Part shown: positions 22,002 to 32,345 of the stretch, in pieces | How the letters are laid out: each line of letters opens with the position of its first letter | Numbering within the stretch: position 1 is the first letter of the stretch | NCBI GenBank assembly: GCA_963920575.1 | Contig: CAWUCF010000128.1 | Coordinates: forward strand, 1 to 64,000 | Reading direction: 5' to 3' | Source of the DNA: Narthecium ossifragum | Lineage: Eukaryota > Streptophyta > Magnoliopsida > Dioscoreales > Nartheciaceae | Length of the DNA: 64,000 nt | Program-made: the position numbers and the translations under genes | Notes under the pieces: generated by a model | What the model saw: only the letters and a program-made list of their open reading frames with translations | Told to the model about the DNA's origin: nothing | Database searches by the model: none

Positions 22002-25000
22002 ATGGTGCGTGAGATCAAAGCTGACAACGATGTGCAGAAAGAGGTGATGTCCGCTGTGGGAGATTTCAATGAGAACATGAAGTCAGATGACATAAGGAGT
22101 GGTTATCTGGTCCGGGAAGGTGATCCTAACTCTCAGTTATGTATTTTGGGTCCTTGTTACATTCCTGAAAGTAATCCTTCCCTTGGTGCTGAGGAGGCTT
22201 TTCTTGTTCATTCTTTTCCTACTTCTGTCGATTTGCCCTTTTCTGGAACCCTAAATCTCTCTTTCCTTTCTTCAAAAAACCCTATCATCTCATGGCCATT
22301 GGTTGATGACACGTTTGTCAAATGGTATAATAGGATGATTGGCCATTCTGAGACTAAGTCAATTTTTTCTAATGCAGGTATCTTAGATTTCCTTGACTTG
22401 AGCACCAGGGTTCCTCTTCAAGACTCTAATTTGCTTATTTCGTCGCTCCTTTTTTGGTCGACAAAATATAACAATTTTGTCTTTCCCTTTGGTTCGCTCA
22501 CCATTACTGTGTTGGACATATCGCTCTTGACTGGCTTAACTCCACTTAGTACGTATGTATCGGCCAATATGGACGTGTCCAAGAAAGAAATCGTTTTCGA
22601 GGCCGATAAGAACTACAGCCTTTTCATTAGTTACTATGCCAAGTTGTCTGAGAGCAATGGCCCTCCAAATTCTCTTGAACGATTATCGTTCATTTACTAT
22701 TGGCTGTGTAAATATGTCATTTGCCTTCCTGCCAAAAAACCTGTTAAGGGGTATATCCCACTCGCTCGGGATCTTTCTTCAGGCAAACAAATTTTTTCTC
22801 TTGCTCCTTTTATTTTGTCAGCCATTTATTGAGGAATGTATCTCGTCCTTGAGCAGTTGAGAGAAGGGGGTAGTTTGAAGGGATTTGGTCCTATATGGCT
22901 CGTCCAATTATGGCTTAGAGCTTACTTCCCTGATCTTCACATGCCGCATTCATCGTCATCGCCCAGAACTCAAGGCCATTTGTATCTTTCTTCATCTCCT
23001 ATTCCCAAATCTTTTCGACATGCATTCAATTATTTCTATACTCTGTCCAATTTTTCTTCGTATCATCCATACAATCCTGAATCTCACCCATCGTCCATTA
23101 AGCCTCTACTTGATCTTTCCTCAGACTTAGAGTCTGACGAGAAGATATTGGCTTGGGCCCCTTTTCTTATCGGCCGTGATCTTCATTTTGATACAGCTTG
23201 GGGCAAGGCAAACAATAAATGTGGAGTAGAAGTGTATGCTCCCAATTTTGCTGCTCGCCAATTTGGCCTTAAACAATCTTGGCCTGTGCCACCATACTTT
23301 AGCTTTAATATCGTCGCTAGAGGGCGATGTGTCTTCTCAGACATGGAGCGAGTAATATATGTGGACAAGAGAGAATTGCTCCTCATTAAGAGGTTTAGGC
23401 TTAGATCTTTTGAGCCTACTAGCGAGATTGAAGCTAGTATCACTGACAGCTGGAAAGAAATGGTCGATGAACATCTTTTCTTTGCTGACAAGGACCTAGT
23501 TTTTGAAAAGTTCATTCCTCCAAGGGAGAAGAAAAGACAAAAGCAAGTGGCTGTTAGTCATCGACCAAGTAAACGAAAGACAAAAGGTATATCTTCATCA
23601 TTCTCCTTGAATTTTTGATATCCTTTCTTCATCTAATACAATATGATCGATAGGTTCAGACAATGAGGGCGATGCACCGCCCAAAAAGAAAAGTGGAAAA
23701 GGCAAAACTATCGTCCAACCTCAACCATCTTCTTCTCCAAAAGATAAATCATCTCCTCAATCGATGAATTCTGAAGATGAGGATGATGAACCACTTACAA
23801 AAAGACGTAGTAAGGGAAAAACTATCGTCCAAACTCAACCATCTTCCTCTGCAAAAGATCAATCATCCTCTCGGCCAGTGGTAGAGGAAAAGGTTGATTC
23901 TCCCAGCAGCAGTCATCGAAGCAGTCAATCTGCTCATGCCACGTGAGTATCATAACATTTTATTTCTTGTTATGTTTACATTCTTCTTCTGATATTTAAA
24001 CTTTTATGTCTTCAGGACTGCTGCAGAAGTGGGTTCCAGTACCCCGAGCTCCTTGTATTCTTTATCTCCTTCTCAACCTTCAACCAAAATTCCTGAAGTT
24101 ATAGATGATACATCTCCATCAAAAATGGTCGAGGAACATCCTCCAACTTCTCATGGTAAAATGGTCGAGGAACATCCTCTAACGTCTCCTGGTCATGCTG
24201 ATAAGAGCGTGCCTCCAACTTCCTCGGCCAAGTCTTCTTCAAAGACAACGGCGCATGTACGTTCTGGTGGTAGATTCAAACGACTCGCCAAAAAGAATTT
24301 AAAAGTATAGATAACCTTATTCTATTGATGATCGATCTATCGACCATTTTTTAACTTTTAAATCTTTTAGTAAGCGAGGAAGCAAAAGCGGCCAAGACTC
24401 TGGCCGAGAAGATGATGATGAAGACGATAACAACATCTTCAATGTCTTAAATACAACTCCATCTCAACCAGGTTTGTCATTAACTGGTAGAAAACTCGTT
24501 CATGGTCCGTATAGTTTTTTACGAGACCTTGGTAATGCGAGTTTATCTTCTGTATCAGCTTCTCCTAACATCCCGGTCGCTCCAACTCAAGTTGAAGATC
24601 TCTCGACCAAAACTGTTAAACCGGGCATCGCTACTTCTCCAATTGTCTCATCAACAGAGGCAATAAACGCATCTCCAACACCCCGCCACGGTATCCTTAA
24701 ACAAGTAATGGCCGATACTGTATCGCCAACTTCTCAAGCTTTGACATCAACTACTGATGTTCTAATAAGGGCGACCACCAAAAGCCCTGCAGCTGCTCCC
24801 TCTGCTATGAAGACTTCAACTCCATCTTTTGTCACTCCCATTGCTCATCCATCCAGTTCCACCTCTTCACAGGTATTTTATCGCTCAATTCGATTCTTTC
24901 AACCATTTTAGTGTTAACTCTTACTGAATACTTGTTCTTTTCAGGGCGATCTCGCCCAATTAATGAATATTGTCCAGACCTTCTCGGATTCTTGGCATGC

Positions 25001-25661
25001 TATAGTGACTGCCAAAAAAACGGCTGTTGACCCTAAAGTTGCACAAGGGAGTCAACATGAAGAATTCAGGCGAGCGTTATCTCAATGTCTTGTATTTTTG
25101 GACAAGCTTCCTGAAGAGGACTTCACCAGATTGGATAGTGAAGCACTGGACAAAGCCATAACACCCTTTCTCTCCGTGGATCCTACAGTCTTAGGGTTTT
25201 CGTCCAGTGATATGGACGATATCCACAACATCAAGATCAAGATTGAGAGTCTGACTGCTGAGAGAAACAACTTGATGAATGAGATAGTTCTTATAGGGGA
25301 ACGTCAAGAGCGGCGTACCCATATCAGAGATGTCATCAGTAATCGCGTTAAACAGCTCCAGAAAAATACTGATGATATTGGCGAAAAAGAATCAGAAATC
25401 CTCGGTTACCAGAACCAAATGAAAGAGTTAGAGGAAAAAATCGCCCAGTGCACTACTCAGAAGAACTATCTCCTTCGAGAGACTACTCAACTGGCTGAGG
25501 AAAGCAATCAAATGATGCAAGAGTACGTTGCTTTGGAGGCGAATTCTTCAAAAGATCGCCAAGTCGAGTTGAAGGGTGAACTTGTAAAGAACAAGCAACA
25601 TTTTAGAGCAGTCCGTGAAAAAATTGCTCTTTTATCTCAAAATCTCTCTTTGAAGAGATAA
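22002..25661 (+). pseudogene. Antisense plant mobile domain gene of the retrotransposon
   Basis: This is a spliced gene on the strand opposite to gag-pol. The model has five exons: 22002-23586, 23654-23942, 24016-24304, about 24375-24872 and 24945-25661. All introns are GT-AG and the phases join without a frame change. Residues about 90-300 resemble the plant mobile domain (PF10536): the stretch with FVFPFGSLTITVLDISLLTGL-like spacing, then AWAPFLIGRDLHF further on. The middle is Ser/Pro/Lys-rich with duplicated peptides (KGKTIVQ twice, KMVEEHP twice). The last exon is a long predicted coiled coil. One in-frame TGA at 22830-22832 (codon 277) breaks the domain; the frame resumes at once, so it is probably a single TGG-to-TGA change. 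PMD proteins are linked to gene silencing and development in plants; the role in retrotransposons is unknown. Pol ends 165 bp away, tail to tail. Confidence 0.82.
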
Positions 25662-25738
25662 TTTTTCCTCGTCTGATATGGGCGATAAGACTTGTAATGT
25701 AAAAAATTTTGGCCGATATTTTTTGTAATGAACAATAT

Positions 25739-25812
25739 TTTGTTAATTGCTATCGTCCAAATCTCAAGGACGTATTTTGTTAATTGCTATCGTCCATATC
25801 TCAAGGACGTAT
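25739..25812. repeat. Direct duplication of about 38 bp between PMD gene and pol
   Basis: The block ttgttaattgctatcgtcca, continuing through tctcaaggacgtattt, occurs twice in tandem with one or two differences. It sits in the 165-bp space between the PMD stop codon and the pol stop codon, where the two opposing transcripts would terminate. It may carry 3'-end signals for either gene; that is inference. Confidence 0.75.
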
Positions 25813-25826
25813 TTCTTCTATACCTC

Positions 25827-28800
25827 TTATTCCATTGATGGGTAGTACTTTTTAATGTATCGACCATTGATCATCGATCGATGCAATCCACCATCAATAT
25901 TCCTCAGTTGATATGATCCATTTGGAAATACTTGATCGACCAAGTATGGTCCTTCCCAATTGGGCGACCATTTTTCATATTTGGGGTCATTACGATCTAT
26001 AGGTAGGATCGTTTTCCAAACTAGATCTCCTTCTTGAAACTCTTTCGATACTACCCTTTTATTGTAGATATCGGCCATTTTTAACTTTTGTGTCTCTATA
26101 TTCTCTAAGGCAATAGCTCGTTGCTCATCAAGCTCTAAAAGATTATACATTAATGCTTCTTCATATTCTTCACTAGTTGAGCGATCTTGTTCCATAACTC
26201 TAGGCGATAGAGCATTTATCTCAGCCGGTAGCACCGCCTCTTGACCATAAACTAATTGATAAGGCGTAACCTTAGTACTAGACTTAGGTGTAGTTCTATG
26301 TGCCCATAACGCTCTTAATAAACCTTCATGCCATTGCCTTGGGTTATCGTCCATCATCTTTCTTATGATTGACTTGATGGTTTTGTTGGACGCTTCGGCT
26401 TGTCCATTAGATTGGGCATAGTAAGGTGTAGAATTGGCCATATTAATTTTATATTCAGCCAAAAAATTCTTTAACTTAGAACTTACAAACATTGTCCCTT
26501 GATCGGACACAATTGTTTGTGGAATGCCAAATCTACATATAATGTTTTCCCAAATGAAATTTATCACTTGGTTATCAGAAAAATTTTTTAATGGGATTGC
26601 TTCTACCCATTTAGTAAAGTAATCTGTTGCCACAATTACAAACTTGTGCAACATGGACGATGGAGGATATATGTTTCCTATAATGTCTATCGCCCAGCAC
26701 CTGAATGGCCAAGGTTTAACAATGATCGATAATTCACTTGCTGGCGCTCGCTGTAATGGACCATGTCTTTGGCATGCTTCACATCCTTTGGAATATATAG
26801 CACACTCCTCCCCCATGCGCGGCCAATAAAAGCCACTGCGCATTATTAGCCAGCGCATTTTGATGCCGGACTGATGTGCTCCACAAACACCATTATGTAT
26901 CTCGGCCATTGTCAATTTAGCTTCATCAGGATGCAAACGGCGCAATAAGACTCCATCTGGTCGACGTTTATATAAAACGTCGTTTTGTAAAAAATAATGC
27001 ATCGCTTTAAGACGGATTTTTCTATCAACCTTAAGCGATGGGTCTGTCAAGAAATCGACGATTGGGGTTCGCCAATCCGGTTGGCTATCGATTTGATTTA
27101 CTTCGTTTGGTCGATTATATCGCTCTAGTGCAGATTGTATTACACCAGAACGGAAGTCATTTATGCCCCCCAAGTGTTTTAACACTTTATAGCCTGATGC
27201 TATTTGGGCAAGGGTATTGGCTTCATCGTTCTGCAATCTTGGAACGAATAATAGTTCAAAATCGTTAAAACGATTCAACAAATTTAGAGCGATTTGATGA
27301 AATGGAATTAAGATATCGCTCTGGCATTTATAATGTCCAAGTATATGATTTATCACTAATTGTGAATCACCTTTGATTTGTACAGTGGACACTCCTAAGT
27401 CTAACAAAATCTCTAGGCCGATGATTAGAGCTTCATATTCAGCCTGATTGTTAGTGCATAATTGCGATAAAGTATACGCAAATTTATATTTGCGTCCAAT
27501 GGGCGAGAGGATTGTGATCCCAAGGCCAGCTCCACTGATAGTTTTAGAACCATCAAAGTACATAGTCCAGGGGGTTAGCGATACGTTGTCAATTTCTCGC
27601 TCTAACTCCTTTGGGATATCTACACAAGGATGGTCAGCTAAAAAATCGGCCAATGCCTGGCCCTTAACAGCCTTTTGAGACACAAATTGAATGTCAATTT
27701 CAGCCAATGTTAAAACCCAATAACCAATACGTTGGTGCAAAATTGGCCGAGAAAACAAGAATTTCAATACATTGAACTTAGATATCAAGTAGACTGTTAC
27801 ATGTTTTAAATAAGCTCTAGGCTTGGTACACATAGAATACAAGGCCAAGCACAACTTTTCTATGGCCGAGTACTTTTGTTCATAAGGTAACAACTGTCTA
27901 CTTAGATAATATACTGCTCTCTCTTCTCCATCTCTTCCTTCTTGCGCTAAGAGACCGCCTATTGATCGGTCTGCTGCAGCGATGTAAAGCTTCATGGGTT
28001 GCTCCAACCTTGGTGGCGCCATAACTGGTGGCGTTGACAAACATTGCTTCAAGCGTTCAAAGGCTTGTTGATGTCGTTCTTCCCAGACGAAATCGTCTTC
28101 ATTCATTAATCGCAAGAGCGATGAAAACTCTTGAGTTTTACCTGCACAGTTAGCGATAAATCGTCTCAAAAAATTTACTTGACCAAGGAACTTTTGCAGT
28201 TCTTTTTTAGTCTTTGGAGGACTGGCCTCAATTATAGACTTTGCTTTGTTTTGGTCAAGTTCAATTCCTCGCTGATGGACGAGAAAACCAAGAAAATTCC
28301 CTGCCTGTACTCTGAAGGCACATTTCAAGGGATTTAACTTTAAATTATATTCTCTCATTCGCTCAAAAGTTTTGATCAATTGTGAAAAGTGATCGGCCAT
28401 AATTGGTGACTTCACTACTATGTCATCAACGTAAACTTCAACAAAGTGGCCGATCATATCATGAAAAATCAAGTTCATCGCTCGCTGATAAGTAGCACCA
28501 GCGTTTTTTAAACCAAAAGGCATAACAACCCATTCATAACTTCCAAGTGATCCTGGACATCTAAATGTCGTTTTATGAACATCATTATCGGCGATATAAA
28601 TTTGGTTATATCCAGAATACCCATCCATAAATGAGTATATCTCGTGTCCAGCGGTGGAATCAACTAAATTATCGACCGATGGCATAGGATACTCATCCTT
28701 GGGTGTAGCCAAGTTTAGATTTCTAAAGTCTATGCAAACTCTAAGTTTGCCATTTTTCTTCTTAACTGGCACTATATTAGAAAGCCATTCTACATATCTG

Positions 28801-29285
28801 GCTGTTCTAATAAAGTTAGCATTCAACAATCATTCAATTTCTTTCTTTACTTCTGGGATTATGTTTGGAGCAAAGCGTCTAGGCGCTTGCTTATATGGTT
28901 TAAAATTTGGCCGAGTAGGAAGCTCATGCTCTACAATATTCCTATCTAAACCAGGCATCTCTTTATAATCCCACGCAAAGCAGTCTTTATATGAACGTAG
29001 AATAGCAATGAGTTCGTTCCTTACCTCTTGGTCGATAAGTTTACTGATGAAGGTTGGACGATGCTCTGTGCCATCACCAAGATTGATTTCTTCCAACGGG
29101 TCTTGAGCTTGCATATTTCCACGTTTGCCATAGGGGACTTCTTCCTCTTCTTCTTGGAGAATCTCTTTTAAACAATCTAAGTCGTTCTCTTCTTGTGCAG
29201 CGAACGCTTCCACTTGATAACCCATTAGCTTGGCTTTTAAGGCCGTTACAGCGGCCTGATTTCTTTCAGAGTCTGAACTCATCAT
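25827..29285 (-). pseudogene. pol: Retrotransposon pol: reverse transcriptase, RNase H, integrase
   Basis: The reading frame runs from 29285 to 25827 with one in-frame TGA at 28830-28832, splitting it into a 151-codon piece (acidic linker plus the RT N-terminus) and a 1000-codon piece. In the larger piece the RT palm has YVDD at residues 133-136. A gypsy RNase H follows at about 270-400 and looks degenerate. A second RNase H begins at about 425 (YFDGS, later NQAEYEAL and GDSQLV). Integrase has an HHCC zinc region at about 655-695 and the catalytic triad near 713 (AIDIIG), 774 (VSDQG) and 810 (GQAEASNK). No chromodomain follows. Dual RNase H is characteristic of the Tat lineage. The TGA occupies a position usually held by Lys or Arg just before the LLNANFIR-like motif, so CGA to TGA is likely. 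Confidence 0.92.
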
Positions 29286-31150
29286 TTCTGACTTGTGGCC
29301 GGTGATCGGCCAGCTTTAGGTGCAAAGACCACTGAGGTTGGTCTTGCCGGATCGAACAGCTCTGCTACACGCTCCCTTAGCATAACTCCATTCTCAGAGA
29401 CTACCTTGAGTGTGTCTTCAAACTGAAGGAATTGCAAAGGGCCATAATTGCAGTCATAGAAAGATGCCTCCAAGGCATGAGTGTCCATACTATATGGCAT
29501 GTTGTCGGCCATAACCGATTCCACGTTCCCCTGGTCATTCCATAAAAACAAGCATTGGTGAAGAGACGAAGGAACACATTGACTGGCATGAATCCAGTCT
29601 CGACCAAGCAGCACGTTATAGCTGGTCGATGAGTCCATGACAAAGAACGCTGTCGTTCTTCTGACACTTCCAACCTTAATATCCAAAGGAAGGATTCCCT
29701 TTGCTGGGGCTGGAACTCCACTGAATCCGGTTAGTGTGATATCCGTGGGGATAAGATCACTATCGGTTTTGTGCAGCTTCTTCATCATCTTTGCAGGGAT
29801 GACGTTCACTGCGGCCCCGGTATCAATTAGGACTCTGCTTACTGGGACACCATTGATCTCGGCCTTGATATGAAGAGGCCGTAAATGGCGCGTCATTGCT
29901 GCTGGAGGTCGTTCGAACACTGCATTGTTCAAATCTTGGTGGGCTCTCTTGTGTGAACTGGCCGATGACTGAGGTTGATGGCTGACTGCTTTCCCCTTGG
30001 CCTTAGCTGCCACCTGGACGACTTCTGGGTTCTCTTGACCATCCCATGATGGCCACTGTTCATCCTTTTGGTGTTGTTCCTGCTATGCCTCTGTTTCTTC
30101 CATGTCCCAACCAGTTGGGATGATTGGTGCTTCATTTGCTGGCGTATTGTGCTTGGCAACATCTGACTTGGGAACCCACTTCTTCACAATGGGATCACCA
30201 TAACAAACCAAGTAATCAAACTTTCCACTTGGTTGGCCCTGAGTACTGATAGCTGGATTACCTGCCTTGTAGAGATCCATCAACAGCTTCTTTTGGGAGA
30301 TATTTCTTCACGCTGCTTCCTCATTAACTTTGATGGGTACTTCTATCTCTACCCATTCAACATCCTCGACCATGGGTTCTTGCTCTTCATCACCCCAGCC
30401 AGTTGGAATAATTGTGGTCGACGTCGACGGAACAATCTGAGCGACAACCTCTGTCTTCTTAACGAGACGCTTCACCTTCACGTCCCCATATACCCGTAGG
30501 TAATTATATCGGCCACTTGGCTGGCCACCTGGTCCAACTGCTGAATTTCATTCTTCATACAACTGTTTCAACAGTTGTTCTGTAGATATATTCCTCCTTC
30601 AAGCCTCTTCAGTGACGTCAATTTTTTCCTCGATCTCGACGTATTCATCGTCCTGGTCGAGCACTAAGTTCACTGAGGGTGAATTTTCCATTTCATCGAC
30701 CAAGGTAGCCGATGTGTCTTCATCTTCCTCGACCAGTGTGGCTGATGATCCATCATCGGCCATGTCGGATATGTCTGAGTCGCTTTCAGTTGGACATTGT
30801 TGTCCAACGCGGCTTAGCAAGATGTAATTGTTCACAATGACTGACGGGAGTGTTCCAAATCTGATCACTTGTTTTGCTCCAGTCTCATCATCATCATCCT
30901 TGTTTGGACGATGAAACTTGCTCTTTGACGACTCTGTTGCATTAGAGACAGCAACATCTTCTTCAATCTCTTCAACCTCCTCATCCTGACTTGGGTTATT
31001 TTCCTGGGCTTGCTTGGCCTTCATCATCTGGCCATACTTCTTCTGGTGGCGGCGGTACTGAGTCCTCGTCATCTCCTCCACAGGAACTGAGCGACGAGTA
31101 TAGCAGTTGTAATTGTACCATCGCTCTGGCTTGTAAGGCTGAGGCATAAA
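29282..31150 (-). pseudogene. gag-pro: Retrotransposon gag C-terminus and protease
   Basis: One reading frame can be followed from the CACTA edge at 31150 to a stop at 29282-29284, interrupted by stops at 30599, 30548, 30308 and 30083. The part from 30082 down contains the aspartic protease, with DTGAAVNV about 64 residues in and LLGRDW further on. The upstream part is a highly acidic Ser/Asp/Glu-rich gag tail, preceded by an RYRRHQKK-like basic patch. The N-terminal gag, including any nucleocapsid zinc knuckle, is lost. The stop overlaps the ATG of the RT reading frame by four bases (ATGA), so protease and RT lie in different frames; this may be an original arrangement or an indel. Confidence 0.85.
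30083..30601 (-). repeat. Tandemly duplicated gag-pro linker domain
   Basis: Translating through the stops shows two related stretches of about 75-80 residues. Each starts with an RNIS motif, continues through QPSG followed by an aromatic-rich Y-YL patch and a YGD motif, and ends in IIPTGW. They lie at about 30600-30370 and 30310-30090. I do not recognise the domain by name. The duplication probably predates the decay, because each copy carries its own stops. Confidence 0.7.
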
Positions 31151-31163
31151 CACTACAAGAAAT
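31151..31163 (+). repeat. CACTA left terminal inverted repeat
   Basis: CACTACAAGAAAT is the standard CACTA-superfamily terminus recognised by the TNP2-type transposase. It abuts coding sequence of the retrotransposon gag (ending ggcataaa on the plus strand). The 3-bp target duplication cannot be checked because the partner end is gone. Confidence 0.92.
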
Positions 31164-31186
31164 GTGGGCTACAATGACGAACATTC

Positions 31187-31490
31187 AGTGACAATAGTAG
31201 TTATTGTCACAAAAGATAGGTCTACAGTGACAAGATTAATTTGTTGTCACTGGTTTTGATTTGTCTGATTTTTCAGTGACAAGAGTTTCTAATTGTCACT
31301 GAAAACCTTATATACAGTGACGAAAATTATTTGTCGTCACTAATGCTCGTCACTGAAAATTGAAAAATAACATGACGGAAAAAATTGATTAATTTAGCGG
31401 GAGTAAAATTTGTATTCAGTGACAACAACTAAGTTGTTGTCACTAATGGTATTCAGTGACAAGAAAAAAAATATTTGCTTGTCACTATAG
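31187..31490. repeat. CACTA 5' subterminal palindromes
   Basis: Six short hairpin-like units follow each other, each of the form cagtgacaa, a spacer of about 8-18 bases, and ttgtcac(tg). In En/Spm elements such subterminal repeats bind the accessory protein TNPA and bring the ends together. Here nearly every motif is paired with its own inverted copy. One pair uses the variant gtgacgaa/ttcgtcac-like form. Confidence 0.88.
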
Positions 31491-31617
31491 CCCAGCTTTT
31501 AGTAAAAATAAAAACTGAAAAAAAGAAATCTAATATTAAAGATCTAAATCCCTCCCTTCTCCTATAGCCCAGCTTTCGATCACCTCCCCTCTCCTCCCTT
31601 CTCGGCCGACGAGGCAT

Positions 31618-32345
31618 GTCTTGAACGGCCGGCGGCGTGCTTGGGGGGCTCCGGCGTCGTACTTGGACGGTAAGCCCCCTCTATCTCCTTCTCCTCCCTC
31701 CCCTCTCTCTCCCTCTCTCCTTCCCCTCTTTCTCTCCCCCTCTTTCTCTCCTTCACTACTGAACGGCCGGCGGCGTGTTTGGGGGACTTCAGCGGCGTGC
31801 TCGACCTCGTGATCGGACGGCAAGCCCCTCTATCTCCTTCTCCTCCCTCCCCTGTCTCTCCCTCTTTCCTCCCCCTCTTTCTCTCCTTCAATACTGAACG
31901 GCCGGCGGCGTACTTGGGGGACTCCGGCGTCGTGCTCAGACGGCAAGCCCCCTCTATCTCCTTCTCCTCCCTCCCCTCTCTCTCCCTCTCTCCTTCCTCT
32001 CTTTCTCTCCTTCACTACTGAACGGCCAGTGGCGTGCCTCTATCTCCTTCTCCTCCCTCCCCTGTTTCTCTCTCTTTCCTCCCCCTCTTTCTCTTCCCCT
32101 CTTTCTCTCCTTCACTACTGAACGGCCGGCGGCGTGCCTCTATCTCCTTCTCCTCCCTCCCCTGTTTCTCCCTCTTTCCTCCCCCTCTTTCTCTTCCCCT
32201 CTTTCTCTCCTTCACTACTGAACGGCCGGCGGCGTGCCTCTATCTCCTTCTCCTCCCTCCCCTGTTTCTCCTTCTTTCGTCCCCCTGTTTCTCTCCCCCT
32301 CTTTCTCCCTCTCTCCTTCCTCTCTTTCTCTCCTTCACTACTGAT
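31618..32345. repeat. CT-rich minisatellite in the CACTA 5' region
   Basis: Units of about 100-135 bp consist of a gaacggccggcggcgtg head, an optional ggggg/ccggcgtcgt stretch, ctctatctccttctcctccc and a long CT tract ending in cttcactact. Heads occur near 31625, 31762, 31896, 32019, 32120 and 32220; a final cttcactact at 32332 runs into unique sequence. Later units are shorter, having lost the G-rich stretch. The reading frames across it (Ser/Pro-Leu on plus, Glu/Arg/Gly on minus) are low-complexity artefacts. Confidence 0.88.

Larger units (their letters stand above)
20408..31150 (-). mobile_element. Tat-type Ty3/gypsy retrotransposon, 5' part missing
   Basis: The element is transcribed on the minus strand. 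From right to left it shows gag/protease, reverse transcriptase, a degenerate and a second RNase H, integrase without a chromodomain, an antisense spliced PMD gene, a polypurine tract and one complete LTR. The second RNase H and the extra antisense gene between pol and the 3' LTR are known traits of the Tat lineage (Retand/Grande-like). The 5' LTR, primer-binding site and N-terminal gag are absent: the sequence stops at the CACTA terminus at 31151. Several in-frame stops make it non-autonomous today. No target-site duplication can be tested because one end is missing. Confidence 0.92.

Noticed and set aside
26644..28968. Plus-strand frames of 60-104 codons within pol
   Set aside because: They are shadows of the minus-strand RT, RNase H and integrase coding sequence.
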